The notes under the pieces were generated by a model. That model was given only the letters and a program-made list of their open reading frames with translations, did not search any database and had not been told where the DNA came from. Shown here one piece after another: positions 43,802-53,371 of a DNA stretch of 64,000 nt. How positions within the stretch are numbered: the first letter of the stretch is position 1; every line of letters starts with the position of its first letter. A program made the translations under genes and the position numbers. Origin of the DNA: SZUA-309 sp050185825 (GTDB lineage: Bacteria > Pseudomonadota > Gammaproteobacteria > Pseudomonadales > Azotimanducaceae); contig JBFWZA010000016.1 in the NCBI GenBank assembly GCA_050185825.1, positions 1-64,000 of the forward strand, in the 5' to 3' direction.

Positions 43802-44077
43802 TCAGCCGGCGTTCCAGATCGTCCAGGCTCCGATGATGATGAAGCCGGCGCCGGCGATGTAGGAGAGCATCCGGGTGTCGATCTGATCGGCGATGAAGCT
43901 GCCGGCGGCAACGCCGACGGCGGACGTGGCAACCAGCGCCAGGGAGGCCGCAGCGAAGACGATCAGGGGGTGCAGCGACTCGCGGGTCGCGAACAGCACG
44001 GTGGCGAGCTGGGTCTTGTCGCCCAGCTCGGCGAGAAACACCGTGCCGAAAATGGTCAGAAAAACCTTCCAGTCCAT
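43802..44077 (-). CDS. TMEM165/GDT1 family protein (single-domain)
   Basis: A 91-residue membrane protein with three hydrophobic segments and one copy of the family motif ELGDKTQLAT at residues 17-26. GDT1 proteins export Mn2+ or exchange Ca2+/Mn2+. Full-length members have two such repeats; half-size ones are thought to work as dimers. No second half is next to it. The upstream gap to the L,D-transpeptidase gene is 67 bp and shows no recognisable manganese riboswitch. Confidence 0.88.
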   Translation of the reverse strand: MDWKVFLTIFGTVFLAELGDKTQLATVLFATRESLHPLIVFAAASLALVATSAVGVAAGSFIADQIDTRMLSYIAGAGFIIIGAWTIWNAG

Positions 44078-44144
44078 CAGGAACTCCTCTTCGTGCAGGA
44101 CGCGTGAGTGAAGGGCGACCCGGGTGGGGACATCCGCGTGCCGA

Positions 44145-44645
44145 TCAGGGCGTGATCTCGATCAGCGTCCCTTCATCCACCAGCTGCCAGATTTCCTCGA
44201 TGGCGGCGTTGCTCACGGCGATGCAGCCGTCGGTCCAGTCGAACTCGTACTTGCTCGACGCCTTGATGAGACCGGTGGGGAGGCCGTGGATCATGATCAT
44301 CCCGCCCGGATCCCAGCCCCGCTCCCGGGCGAGGCGCACGTCCCGCTCGTTCGGGTAGGAAATGTGCAGGGAGAGGTGATAGGCGCTGTTCGGATTCTTG
44401 CCGTCGATCAGGTAGATGCCTTCCGGCGTGCGCTTGTCGCCTTCGAAGCGCTTGTGTCCCGTGGGGTTCAGGCCCAGCGACACGGGGTACGTGCGGATGG
44501 GGCGGCTGTCCGCAAACAGCACCAGGGTACGCTCCGACTTGTCCACCAGGATCCGGTTCGCCTTCAGCGCCTCGGCGCCGGCGGCGACCGGAAGCCCGCC
44601 GAGCAGCACGGCGGTGATCCAGGAGAGGGTGAGGATGCGCGGCAT
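44145..44645 (-). CDS. L,D-transpeptidase (YkuD domain)
   Basis: A 166-residue secreted protein. The N-terminal signal peptide (about 1-25, ending near AAGAEA) is followed by a YkuD domain with His120 in MIMIHGLP and the nucleophile Cys141 in TDGCIAV, the H-G...S/T-x-G-C pattern. It would make 3-3 crosslinks in peptidoglycan or attach proteins to it in the periplasm. I start at ATG 44645 because it gives a proper signal peptide; a longer reading to 44678 would spoil it. A 67-bp gap separates it from the GDT1 gene. Confidence 0.9.
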   Translation of the reverse strand: MPRILTLSWITAVLLGGLPVAAGAEALKANRILVDKSERTLVLFADSRPIRTYPVSLGLNPTGHKRFEGDKRTPEGIYLIDGKNPNSAYHLSLHISYPNERDVRLARERGWDPGGMIMIHGLPTGLIKASSKYEFDWTDGCIAVSNAAIEEIWQLVDEGTLIEITP

Positions 44646-44744
44646 AATCAAGTCGTTTACCGATACAGATTCAGTCACTTAGCGGACATTAGACGAATCA
44701 GCCTGAACTATGCGCAATTCCGGACGTTTGTTCAATGCGCGGCA

Positions 44745-45296
44745 TCACGATCCGGAAGGATCCACCGACCGTAGCCAGTCGGCGATCTCTTTAGCGACCT
44801 CGGCCGCGTCGCGGTTGCCGTTGTCGACGATGCGGGTGCGCGGGTGGGGCAGCGGCGGGTGGCGGCCCTGTTCGAGCAGCGTCTTCAGCCGGGAGGGCGA
44901 AGAGAGCTTTCCGGAGGCGATCCGGTCCTCACCCGTCACCCGCGCGTAGAGCTCGCGTTCCGGGCACTGCAGGTAAACGGGCAGAAGCAGCGCGCCGCGC
45001 GCCGCCACCAGCGCCCCGATGTCCGCCAGATTGGCCTCGGAGTCCGGCTCGGCATACACCAGGGTCAGGATCAGGTCCGGCATGCCTTCGCTGAGGGCAT
45101 GGCGGAGCATCACCATCCTGAGCTCCCGGTGCAGGACCACAAGGCGCGGGTCGCCGATCTCGAACAGGGTGTGCGCCAGGTTGTAGGTGAGGTGGTTGTG
45201 CAGGATCACGCCGCCGATCAGCGGCGCGAGCGCCCGGGCGGTGGTGAGCTTGCCGCACGCGGGCGGACCGTGAATCAGGACGACGCGCTGGACCAT
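44745..45296 (-). CDS. P-loop kinase / AAA-type ATPase
   Basis: A 183-residue nucleotide-binding protein. The Walker A motif GPPACGKLTTA is at residues 10-20; the rest resembles small-molecule kinases (shikimate or gluconate kinase fold), with DLILTLVYAEPDSEANL and VYLQCPERELYARV. Ser/Thr follows Gly-Lys one residue later than usual (GKLT, where GKS/T is standard), which is common in this subgroup. The substrate is unknown. It lies 34 bp downstream of ilvD on the same strand. Confidence 0.82.
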   Translation of the reverse strand: MVQRVVLIHGPPACGKLTTARALAPLIGGVILHNHLTYNLAHTLFEIGDPRLVVLHRELRMVMLRHALSEGMPDLILTLVYAEPDSEANLADIGALVAARGALLLPVYLQCPERELYARVTGEDRIASGKLSSPSRLKTLLEQGRHPPLPHPRTRIVDNGNRDAAEVAKEIADWLRSVDPSGS

Positions 45297-45330
45297 CTAC
45301 GGGTGACGCCCGAGCCGCCCGGTGCGCGGC

Positions 45331-47010
45331 TCAGTCCCGGTCGGTGACGGCGCCGAGGCTCGCGGAGCTCACCAGGCGCGCGTACTTGGCGAGCACCCCC
45401 CGCTCGGCATACGGCTCCGGCCGCCGCCACGCGGCCCTGCGCCGGGCGAGCGTCGCGTCGTCCACGTGCAGCGAGATCTCGCGGGACTCCGCGTCCACGG
45501 TGATCTGGTCGCCGTCCTCGATCAGGGCGATGGGGCCGCCGTCGTAAGCCTCCGGCGTGATGTGCCCGATGACGAAGCCGTGCGAGCCGCCGGAGAACCG
45601 GCCGTCGGTGATCAGCGCCACGTCCTTGGAGAGCCCGCGCCCGTTGATGGCGCTGGTGGGAGAGAGCATCTCGCGCATGCCGGGTCCGCCGCGCGGACCT
45701 TCGTAGCGCACCACCACCACGTCGCCCTTGCCGATCCCGCCGGCCATGATGGCCGCCATGGCCGCCTCCTCGCCGTGGAAGCAGCGGGCGGTGCCGGTGA
45801 AGGTGAGCCCCTCGTGCCCGGTGATCTTCGCCACCGCGCCTTCCGGCGCCAGGTTGCCGTAGAGAATCACCAGGTGGGAGTCCTTCTTGATGGGGTCCGA
45901 CAGTGGCCGCACCACTTTCTGACCGGGCGGGTAGGGAGCGACGTCCGCCAGGTTCTCCGCCAGCGTGCGGCCGGTGACGGTCAGGCAGTCACCGTGCAGC
46001 AGCCCTTCGGCGAGCAGGGTCTTCATCAGCGGCTGGATGCCGCCGATGGCGATGAGCTCGCTCATGGCGTACTGACCGGCCGGGCGCATGTCGGCGAGCA
46101 CGGGTACCCGGCTGCCGATCCGCGTGAAGTCGTCGATGGACAGCGGAATCTTCGCCGCGTGGGCGATGGCCAGCAGGTGCAGCACCGCGTTGGTGGAGCC
46201 TTCCAGGGCGACGACCACGGTGATGGCATTCTCGAAGGATTCCATCGAGAGGATGTCGCCCGGCCGGATGCCGCGATCGATGAGGTTCAACACGGCGGCG
46301 CCGGCGTTGTAGCTGTCCTTACGCTTGGCCTCCGAGACCGCCTCCTGGGCGGAGCTGTTCGGCAGCGACAGACCCAGCGCCTCGATGGCCGACGCCATGG
46401 TGTTGGCCGTGTACATGCCGCCGCAGGAGCCGGGGCCGGGAATGGCCGTGCGTTCCACTTCCTTGAGCTCGATGTCCGAAACCGTGCCGGCCGCATGACC
46501 GCCAACCGCTTCGAAGACGGAGACGATGTCCAGGCGCTTGTTGCCTCCCGGCTGGATGGTGCCGCCGTAGACGAACACGCTCGGTCGGTTCATCCGCGCC
46601 ATGGCCATGGCGCAGGCCGGCATGTTCTTGTCGCAGCCGCCGATGGCCACGAAGCCGTCGAAGCCCTGGGCCCCCACCACGGTCTCGATGGAGTCCGCGA
46701 TCACTTCCCGGGAAACCAGGGAGTAGCGCATGCCGGGTGAGCCCATGGAAATCCCGTCGGAGACGGTGATGGTGTTGAACAGCACGCTCTTGCCGCCCGC
46801 CTCGTCGGCGCCCATGGCCGCCGCGTCGGCCAGCGCGTTGATGTGCATGTTGCAGGGCGTGACCATGGACCAGGTGGACGCGATGCCGATCTGCGGCTTG
46901 GCGAAATCCTCCTCCCTGAAGCCCACCGGGTAGAGCATGGCCCGGCTGGGTGCATGGGTGACGCCGTCCACGACGAGGGAGGAGTAGGGTCTGCGTTTGT
47001 CGTCTGTCAT
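45331..47010 (-). CDS. ilvD: Dihydroxy-acid dehydratase
   Basis: Fe-S enzyme of the third step of valine and isoleucine synthesis. It has 559 residues, the shorter form of the family (E. coli has 616). The three cluster/metal cysteines are visible in VTPCNMHINALAD, GGCDKNMPAC and GPGSCGGMYTANTM. The C-terminal DGRFSGGSHGFVIGHITPEA is also conserved. It lies 34 bp downstream of argA. With ilvA and ilvE in the same window, three enzymes of branched-chain synthesis are present, but not in one operon. Confidence 0.96.
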   Translation of the reverse strand: MTDDKRRPYSSLVVDGVTHAPSRAMLYPVGFREEDFAKPQIGIASTWSMVTPCNMHINALADAAAMGADEAGGKSVLFNTITVSDGISMGSPGMRYSLVSREVIADSIETVVGAQGFDGFVAIGGCDKNMPACAMAMARMNRPSVFVYGGTIQPGGNKRLDIVSVFEAVGGHAAGTVSDIELKEVERTAIPGPGSCGGMYTANTMASAIEALGLSLPNSSAQEAVSEAKRKDSYNAGAAVLNLIDRGIRPGDILSMESFENAITVVVALEGSTNAVLHLLAIAHAAKIPLSIDDFTRIGSRVPVLADMRPAGQYAMSELIAIGGIQPLMKTLLAEGLLHGDCLTVTGRTLAENLADVAPYPPGQKVVRPLSDPIKKDSHLVILYGNLAPEGAVAKITGHEGLTFTGTARCFHGEEAAMAAIMAGGIGKGDVVVVRYEGPRGGPGMREMLSPTSAINGRGLSKDVALITDGRFSGGSHGFVIGHITPEAYDGGPIALIEDGDQITVDAESREISLHVDDATLARRRAAWRRPEPYAERGVLAKYARLVSSASLGAVTDRD

Positions 47011-47044
47011 CCTGTCTCGGGCCCGTTCGGGTTGCTGAAGCGGC

Positions 47045-48412
47045 TCAACCGAGGTCCTTGATCATGACCCGGGCATTCCGCTGGTAGTTATACATGGCCT
47101 GTTTGGGGGCCGGAAGCGCGTCGGTGCCGGCATCCACGAAGCCGTGATCGAGAAACCAGTCCCGCGTCTGGGTGGTGAGGATGAAGAGCCGCTTCGCGCC
47201 GAGCGTCTTTGCTCGCGACTCGGCCGCCGCCAGTAGAGACGCGCCGACCCGCGCGGCGCGGCTGCGCGGCCCGGCGCGGCCGTCGGCGTGCTCGCTCTCC
47301 GGACGCCACGCCGCGCCTTCCCGATAAGGTGCCCCTTCGCGATACGACGGGTGCACGGCCACGCAGGCGAGCTCCGCCACCTCGCCGAAGGGATACACGG
47401 CGCAGCAGCCCACCACGTTGCGGTCGAGATCCGCCACCAGGAAGTGATCGATCTCCTCCTCCAGCCGGTCACGGCTGCGCCGCACCAGCACGCCCGCTTC
47501 CTCGAGCGGCCGGATGACCTCAACGATACTGGCGACGTCCTCCTGGGTGGCGCCGCGGATGAAGTCGTAGGTCTCGCGCACCTGAGTGCCGGCACCCGCG
47601 GCGGTGTAGAGCTCCTGCAGCAGGGCGCCGTCGTGCTGGTAGGAGATGATCTGGCAGCTCGGCACCCCACCGCGACTGGCGCGCAGCACGGCCGCCAGAT
47701 GCGGGTCGGCCTCGGTCACATGGGCCTCGAGCTCGGTGGGGCTCACGAGCGAGATGCGCTCCCCCGACTCGTCCCGCAGCGCTCCGGCGCGACTGAAGAC
47801 CACCAGCTTGTCCGCCGCCACCGCAAGCGCGACGTCGACGGCCAGCTCGTCGGCGGCGAGGTTGAACACCTGCCCGGACGACGAGTAGCCGAGCGGTGAC
47901 AGCAGGGCGATCGCGCCGCCGTCGAGCACGGCCTTGATGCGGGCGGCGTGCACACGGCGCGTTCTGCCGGTGAGCTCGTGATCGATGCCGTCGACGATGC
48001 CCACCGGCCGGGCGGTGACGAAGTTGCCGCCGATCACGCCGATTTCGGTTTCCCGCAAAGGGCTCGTCGGGATGCCGGTGGAGAACAGTGCCTCCAGACG
48101 CGCCCGCTGCTGGCCGAAGACGCCGAGGATCGCAGGCAGGTCGTCGGCACGGGTGACGCGTCGGCCTTTGTGAAAGACCACGCCGGCCTCACCGTGCCCG
48201 GGCAGGGCGGCGTCAAGCTGGGGGCGCGCACCGTGGACGAGCACCAGCCGGGCGCCGAGCACGTGCACCAGCGCCAGGTCGTGGACGATGTTGGTCAGGT
48301 TGGGGTGGTCGAGCGCCTCGCCTTCGAGCAGCACCACGAACGTCCGGTTGCGATGCATGCTGATGTAGGGGGTCCAGTCCCTGAACCACCGTGCGTAGTC
48401 GTTCACCGCCAC
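47045..48412 (-). CDS. argA: Amino-acid N-acetyltransferase (N-acetylglutamate synthase)
   Basis: First step of arginine synthesis. The 455 residues have an N-terminal amino acid kinase-like domain (FVVLLEGEALDHPNLTNIVHDLALVH, LVLVHGARPQ) and a C-terminal GNAT domain (FLVADLDRNVVGCCAVYPF, LACVAVHPSYREG). A stretch of about 28 residues, rich in Arg, Glu and Ala, is inserted between YREG and RVGASLL, in the acetyl-CoA loop (about 47249-47332). I start at GTG 48412 with GGAG upstream. The ATG at 48451 is covered by a TAGAAT -10-like box. Confidence 0.9.
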   Translation of the reverse strand: MAVNDYARWFRDWTPYISMHRNRTFVVLLEGEALDHPNLTNIVHDLALVHVLGARLVLVHGARPQLDAALPGHGEAGVVFHKGRRVTRADDLPAILGVFGQQRARLEALFSTGIPTSPLRETEIGVIGGNFVTARPVGIVDGIDHELTGRTRRVHAARIKAVLDGGAIALLSPLGYSSSGQVFNLAADELAVDVALAVAADKLVVFSRAGALRDESGERISLVSPTELEAHVTEADPHLAAVLRASRGGVPSCQIISYQHDGALLQELYTAAGAGTQVRETYDFIRGATQEDVASIVEVIRPLEEAGVLVRRSRDRLEEEIDHFLVADLDRNVVGCCAVYPFGEVAELACVAVHPSYREGAPYREGAAWRPESEHADGRAGPRSRAARVGASLLAAAESRAKTLGAKRLFILTTQTRDWFLDHGFVDAGTDALPAPKQAMYNYQRNARVMIKDLG

Positions 48413-48632
48413 GTTGCCGCTCCACCAGCCAAGCGTCGGAAGGCCGCGCATTCTACACCATGGTCGTGCGCGATAACTCGGACAGATTGTTTGTCACAAT
48501 GCCGGGTTTTCTTTGAGTCTGTGACCCGGTTCAATATGTCGCCAGGGCACCCTGATCGGGTGCTGTTGCAAAAGCTCCGGCCATCCCTAACACTGGCGCT
48601 TCTGCGGAAAAATTGGCTATTCAAGGACTTAC
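48413..48632. promoter_or_regulatory. Divergent region between argA and the GspE-like gene
   Basis: This is a 220-bp gap. On the minus strand TAGAAT at 48450-48455 is a likely -10 box of argA, giving a transcript that starts near 48443. No clear ARG box was seen. On the plus strand a perfect 6-bp hairpin, GCACCC-TGATC-GGGTGC, lies at 48547-48563, about 70 bp before the GTG start at 48633, followed by TGTTG; it could be a leader structure. The stretch 48480-48530 is relatively AT-rich. Confidence 0.45.
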
Positions 48633-50597
48633 GTGGCCAGCCCTCTCAGTTCAGGCGAGCAGAATTCCGCTGTTGGCACGGATTCCACGGCCTCCACGGA
48701 CTCCACGAATTCTACGGAGGAAAGGAATCCGTCGACGGTCTCGGAAGCGCCTGCTCCCGCACAGCGTGCCGAGCCCAGGCCGGCCCGGGGGGTGGATCGG
48801 GCTGTGGAAAAGCCGCTCGCCGACCGCCTGCAGTTTTCCTCCGAGCAGCTGCTGGACCTCCCGACCATGCTCGAGGAGCTGGTCAAGGAGGGCTTCATCA
48901 GCCAGCGGCAGGCGGAAGACATTCTGATCGCTCCGCGGACGAAGAAAGAGCTCTCCCAGCACCCGCTCGAGATCGTCGCCGATCGCGGCTTCGAGAACCG
49001 GAAGACCCCGGGACGCGAGCTCGACCTGGACACCATGACCCTGTGGCTGGCCGAGAAGTCCCGCCAGCCCTACCTGCGCATCGATCCCCTGAAGGTGAAC
49101 GTCAACAAGGTCACCGAGGTGATGTCCTACGCGTTCGCCCAGCGGCACAACATCCTGGCCGTGGACGTGGGCGACGAAGAGGTGGTGATCGTCAGCGCCC
49201 AGCCGTTCATGTACCAGTGGGAGAGCATGCTCACCCAGACCCTGCGCGGCCGGCGCATCAAGCGCATGGTCACCTCGCCGCGGGACATCAGCAAGTACCA
49301 GCTCGAGTTCTACACCATGGCCCGGTCCGTCTCCCGGGCCGAGGAAGCGGGGGTGCAGGTCTCCGGGGTCGCCAACTTCGAGCAGATGCTCGAGCTCGGC
49401 GAGCTCAAGAATCCGGATGCCAACGACGCCCACGTGGTGAACATCGTCGACTGGCTGCTCAACTACGCCTTCGATCAGCGTGCCAGCGACATCCACATCG
49501 AGCCCCGGCGCGACAAGGGCCTCATCCGCTTCCGTATCGACGGCGTGCTGCACCACGTCTACGAGCTGCCGAGCGCAGTGAACGCGGCGGTGACCAGCCG
49601 GCTGAAGATCCTCGGCCGGATGGACGTGGCCGAGAAGCGCCGGCCCCAGGACGGCCGGGTGAAGACCAAGCAGCCGGACGGCGACGAGGTGGAGCTGCGG
49701 CTGTCGACGCTGCCCACGGCCTTCGGCGAGAAGATGGTCATGCGGATCTTCGACCCGGACGTGCTGCTCAGGAGCTTCCAGGAGCTCGGCCTCGGCGGTG
49801 AGGATTACCGCCGCTGGCAGCACATGGTGGAGCAGCCGAACGGCATCGTGCTGGTCACCGGACCGACCGGCTCCGGGAAGACCACCACGCTCTACTCGAC
49901 GCTCAAGCAGCTCGCCACGGACGAGGTGAATGTCTGCACCATCGAGGATCCCATCGAGATGGTGGAGCCGGCGTTCAACCAGATGCAGGTCCAGCACAAC
50001 ATCGGGGTGACCTTCGACGCCGGCGTGCGGGCGCTGCTGCGGCAGGACCCGGACATCATCATGATCGGCGAGATCAGGGACCTCTCGACGGCGGAGATGG
50101 CCATTCAGGCGGCGCTCACCGGGCACCTGGTGATCTCCACCCTGCACACCAACGACGCGCCCACGGCGGTGACCCGGTTGCTGGATCTGGGCGTGCCGCC
50201 CTACATGATCAAGGCCACCGTGCTCGGCGTCATGGCCCAGCGGCTGGTGCGGACGCTGTGCCCGCACTGCAAGGTGGAGGACGAGGTGGATCAGGAGGCC
50301 TGGCAGCTCATGACGCGGCCGTTCCGGGCCAAACCGCCGCCGAAGGTATTCGCCCCCCAGGGCTGCCTCGAGTGCCGGGACACCGGCTACTACGGCCGGA
50401 TGGGCATCTACGAGCTGTTGCCCATGAGCGAGAAAGTGGCGGAGATGGTGAAGGCCGACTGCGACGTGGACGTGCTGCGCAAGCAGGCGTTCAAGGAGGG
50501 CATGCGCACACTCCGCCTGTCCGGCGCGCAGAAGGTCGGCGCGGGTCTGACCACCATCTCCGAGGTGCTCCGCGTCGCGCCCGCGTCAGAGGGTTGA
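48633..50597 (+). CDS. GspE/PulE/PilB-family secretion ATPase
   Basis: A 654-residue type II secretion/type IV pilus assembly ATPase. Residues 5-65 are low-complexity and Ser/Thr/Asn-rich (STASTDSTNSTEERN). An N1D-like MshEN domain follows, then the ATPase with the Walker A motif GPTGSGKTTT, VCTIEDPIE, Walker B DIIMIGEIRD, and a zinc-binding tetracysteine (CPHC...CLEC). No other T2SS or pilus gene is nearby, so its partner machine is elsewhere. The start is GTG 48633. The stop overlaps glnE (TTGA). Confidence 0.9.
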   Translation: MASPLSSGEQNSAVGTDSTASTDSTNSTEERNPSTVSEAPAPAQRAEPRPARGVDRAVEKPLADRLQFSSEQLLDLPTMLEELVKEGFISQRQAEDILIAPRTKKELSQHPLEIVADRGFENRKTPGRELDLDTMTLWLAEKSRQPYLRIDPLKVNVNKVTEVMSYAFAQRHNILAVDVGDEEVVIVSAQPFMYQWESMLTQTLRGRRIKRMVTSPRDISKYQLEFYTMARSVSRAEEAGVQVSGVANFEQMLELGELKNPDANDAHVVNIVDWLLNYAFDQRASDIHIEPRRDKGLIRFRIDGVLHHVYELPSAVNAAVTSRLKILGRMDVAEKRRPQDGRVKTKQPDGDEVELRLSTLPTAFGEKMVMRIFDPDVLLRSFQELGLGGEDYRRWQHMVEQPNGIVLVTGPTGSGKTTTLYSTLKQLATDEVNVCTIEDPIEMVEPAFNQMQVQHNIGVTFDAGVRALLRQDPDIIMIGEIRDLSTAEMAIQAALTGHLVISTLHTNDAPTAVTRLLDLGVPPYMIKATVLGVMAQRLVRTLCPHCKVEDEVDQEAWQLMTRPFRAKPPPKVFAPQGCLECRDTGYYGRMGIYELLPMSEKVAEMVKADCDVDVLRKQAFKEGMRTLRLSGAQKVGAGLTTISEVLRVAPASEG

Positions 50598-53371
50598 GCG
50601 GCCTTCCGGCAGACCTGGAAGCGGCCGGCCGCATCGCGGCAGAATCCTTCGACACCCTGCAGGAACGCCTGCCATCGGGACGGCTGGACGACGCCGTCCG
50701 CGTGTTCGCGCTGTCCGACTTTGCGCAGACCGCGGCCAGGCGGCAGGCCGACTGGTTCGCTGACGCCCTGGCGACGCACGGCTTCGACCATGCCTTCGAT
50801 CGAGCGACCCTGCACGCCCAATGCGAGCAGGAGCTCGCCGGCGCGCGGGACATGCCCACCCTGCAGCGCGCCCTCAGGGTGCTCCGTCAGCGCTACCAGC
50901 TCTGGATGGTTTGGCGGCACTGTCTGGGGACCGCCCGACTCGAGGAGACCACCGCCGCCTGCTCGGCGCTCGCCGACGAGCTGATCGACGCGGCGCTCGC
51001 TCGGCTCTACGGCTGGCTCTGCGCGGCCCGGGGCACACCCGTCGGGGACGAATCCGGGACCGAGCAGCGTCTGGTGGTCATCGCGCTCGGCAAGCTGGGC
51101 GCCGGGGAGCTGAACCTCTCCTCGGACGTGGACCTCATGTTCTGCTTCCCGGAACGCGGCAGAACCCTGAAGCCGCAGGGTGTGGCGGGCGAGCTCAATC
51201 AGCAGTTCTTCGTCCGCCTCGGCCAGCAGCTCATCCAGGCACTGGACACGGTCACGCCGGATGGCTTCGTCTTCCGGGTGGACATGCGCCTGCGCCCGTT
51301 CGGTGCCAGCGGCCCGCTGGCCATGGACTTCCCGGGGGTGGAGGACTACTACGCAACCCAGGGACGCGACTGGGAGCGTTATGCCCTGATGAAGGCCCGG
51401 CCCGCGGCCGGTGACGTCGCCGCCGGGGCGGCGCTGCTCGAAGACCTTTCACCTTTCGTCTTCCGGCGCTACCTGGATTTCGGCGCCATTGATGCGCTTC
51501 GCGACATGAAGGCGCGGCTGGTGGCGGATCGCCAGCATCCTGAGGACGTGAAGCTCGGTCGCGGCGGCATCCGCGACGTCGAGTTCAGTGTCCAGATGCA
51601 GCAGATGATCTGGGGCGGGCGGGAGCCTCTGCTGCGGTCCCAGAAGCTGCTCGAGGTGCTGCGCGCGCTGCCGGGGCTCGGTCACCTCAGTAACGACCAG
51701 GCCCGGGTGCTGGAATCGGGCTACCGGTATCTCAGAGACACGGAGCACAGCCTGCAGGCGGAAGCGGATCGTCAGACCCAGCGGCTGCCCGAAGGCGTGC
51801 AGTCGAGGGCGCGTCTCGCCGCCTGCATGGGCGAGCCGCACTACACGGCCTTCCTAGCGGCGCTGAACCGCCATCGGGATGCCATCGCCGCCGTCTTCGA
51901 CGAGCTGCTCGGGGGTGACGACGAGGCGGCATCCCTGGGCCGCAAGCTGTGGAATGGTGTCGACAAGCTTGAGCCATTTGCCGAGGCCGGGTTCGGGAAT
52001 CCCGGTGCCGGGAGCGATGCGCTGGCGAGCCTGATTACGGCGAGGGATCGCGGTGCGGTGTCGGCCGAGGCAAAGAACCGGCTGGACGCGCTCATGCCGG
52101 GGCTGATCGAGGACGTGCTGGAGATGGCAGACCCGGACCTGGCGCTGTCCAGGGTGGTGCCCGTGATCCGCGCCGTGCTGCGGCGCTCGGCCTATCTCGC
52201 GCTGCTGAAGGAGAACCCCAGGGCGCGCCGACACTTCGTGGAGCTGGTGACCACCAGCCTCTGGCTCGCCGACTGCCTGACCGACCACCCGGCCTTCTTC
52301 GATTCGCTGCTCGGCGAGAAGCTGCTGACACGGGCACCCGATCGGGACACCCTGTCCCGGGCGCTGCGGGAGGACCTGGCCGGAGTCGCAGGCGACTTCG
52401 AGCGTGCGCTGGAGATGCTGCGCGAGTTCAAGAACCATCACGTGTTCAACGTGGCGCTGGCGGAGCTGGCCGGCACCCTGCCGCTCATGAAGGTGAGCGA
52501 TGCCCTCACCTGGCTCGCCGAAGCCGTGCTCGGGGAGGCGCTCACCCTGGCGTGGAACGACAACCTGGACCGGTTCCCGGAGTTCGCCGATGAGCGTCCG
52601 TTCCTGATCGTGGGCTACGGCAAGCTCGGCGGCATCGAGCTCGGGCCGGGATCGGACCTGGATCTGGTGTTCCTGCACGATCTGCCGGCCAGCGCTGCCC
52701 CGTTTCTGCACCGGCTGGTGCGCCGGCTGCTGCACGTGCTCACCGCCCCCACCTATAACGGCACGCTCTACGAGATCGACACCCGGCTGCGGCCATCGGG
52801 CAATGCGGGCACGATGGTCTCGTCGCTCGCCGCCTTCGAGGAGTATCAGCGCCGGCAGGCCTGGGTCTGGGAGCATCAGGCGCTGGTGCGCGCCCGGCCG
52901 GTGGCAGGCGATCCGGCGCTGGCCGAACGCTTCGTCGGCGTCCGCCGGGCACTGCTCGGCCAGCCGAGAGACCGCATGGAGCTTGCTGAAGCCGTTCGCG
53001 GCATGCGCGCCCGGATGCGGGCCCAGCTTCCGGAGGGCGAGTCTGCGGTGGATCTGAAGCGGGGGACCGGCGGTATCGTCGATATTGAATTTGTGGTGCA
53101 ATACCTCGTTCTGGCTCATGCTCACGATCACCCCGGGCTCACGGAATACACGGATAACGTCCGTATCCTCGATGCCGTGGATGCGGCGGAGCTGCTGCCC
53201 CGGGGTGGTGCAGCCCGGCTCAAGGAGGCGTATCTCGCGCTTCGTGCCGAGTGGCATCGCACCGTGCTGGACATCCCGGATACCGAGCGCGCGGCGCAGA
53301 CGCTGTCGCGCTACCGGGACGATGTGAAGGCAATCTGGAATAGCGTGTTCGAAGATGGAGAATTTGTCTGA
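50594..53371 (+). CDS. glnE: Bifunctional glutamine synthetase adenylyltransferase/adenylyl-removing enzyme
   Basis: Attaches and removes AMP on glutamine synthetase under PII control. In about 925 residues (E. coli 946) it has two nucleotidyltransferase domains: the N-terminal ALGKLGAGELNLSSDVDL (adenylyl-removing) and the C-terminal GYGKLGGIELGPGSDLDLVF (adenylylating), each with a G-S-D-x-D or equivalent Asp pair. The best start is TTG 50594, overlapping the stop of the upstream ATPase. The end overlaps ilvE by 17 bp. glnE-ilvE-waaF is also the order in Pseudomonas. Confidence 0.95.
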   Translation: MSGLPADLEAAGRIAAESFDTLQERLPSGRLDDAVRVFALSDFAQTAARRQADWFADALATHGFDHAFDRATLHAQCEQELAGARDMPTLQRALRVLRQRYQLWMVWRHCLGTARLEETTAACSALADELIDAALARLYGWLCAARGTPVGDESGTEQRLVVIALGKLGAGELNLSSDVDLMFCFPERGRTLKPQGVAGELNQQFFVRLGQQLIQALDTVTPDGFVFRVDMRLRPFGASGPLAMDFPGVEDYYATQGRDWERYALMKARPAAGDVAAGAALLEDLSPFVFRRYLDFGAIDALRDMKARLVADRQHPEDVKLGRGGIRDVEFSVQMQQMIWGGREPLLRSQKLLEVLRALPGLGHLSNDQARVLESGYRYLRDTEHSLQAEADRQTQRLPEGVQSRARLAACMGEPHYTAFLAALNRHRDAIAAVFDELLGGDDEAASLGRKLWNGVDKLEPFAEAGFGNPGAGSDALASLITARDRGAVSAEAKNRLDALMPGLIEDVLEMADPDLALSRVVPVIRAVLRRSAYLALLKENPRARRHFVELVTTSLWLADCLTDHPAFFDSLLGEKLLTRAPDRDTLSRALREDLAGVAGDFERALEMLREFKNHHVFNVALAELAGTLPLMKVSDALTWLAEAVLGEALTLAWNDNLDRFPEFADERPFLIVGYGKLGGIELGPGSDLDLVFLHDLPASAAPFLHRLVRRLLHVLTAPTYNGTLYEIDTRLRPSGNAGTMVSSLAAFEEYQRRQAWVWEHQALVRARPVAGDPALAERFVGVRRALLGQPRDRMELAEAVRGMRARMRAQLPEGESAVDLKRGTGGIVDIEFVVQYLVLAHAHDHPGLTEYTDNVRILDAVDAAELLPRGGAARLKEAYLALRAEWHRTVLDIPDTERAAQTLSRYRDDVKAIWNSVFEDGEFV

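Noticed and set aside
43802..44144. Manganese (yybP-ykoY) riboswitch before the GDT1 gene
   Set aside because: The 67-bp upstream gap shows no recognisable aptamer core.
48412..48451. ATG at 48451 as the argA start
   Set aside because: The codon overlaps a TAGAAT -10-like box, so it would precede the transcript; GTG 48412 has a ribosome site and a normal N-terminus.
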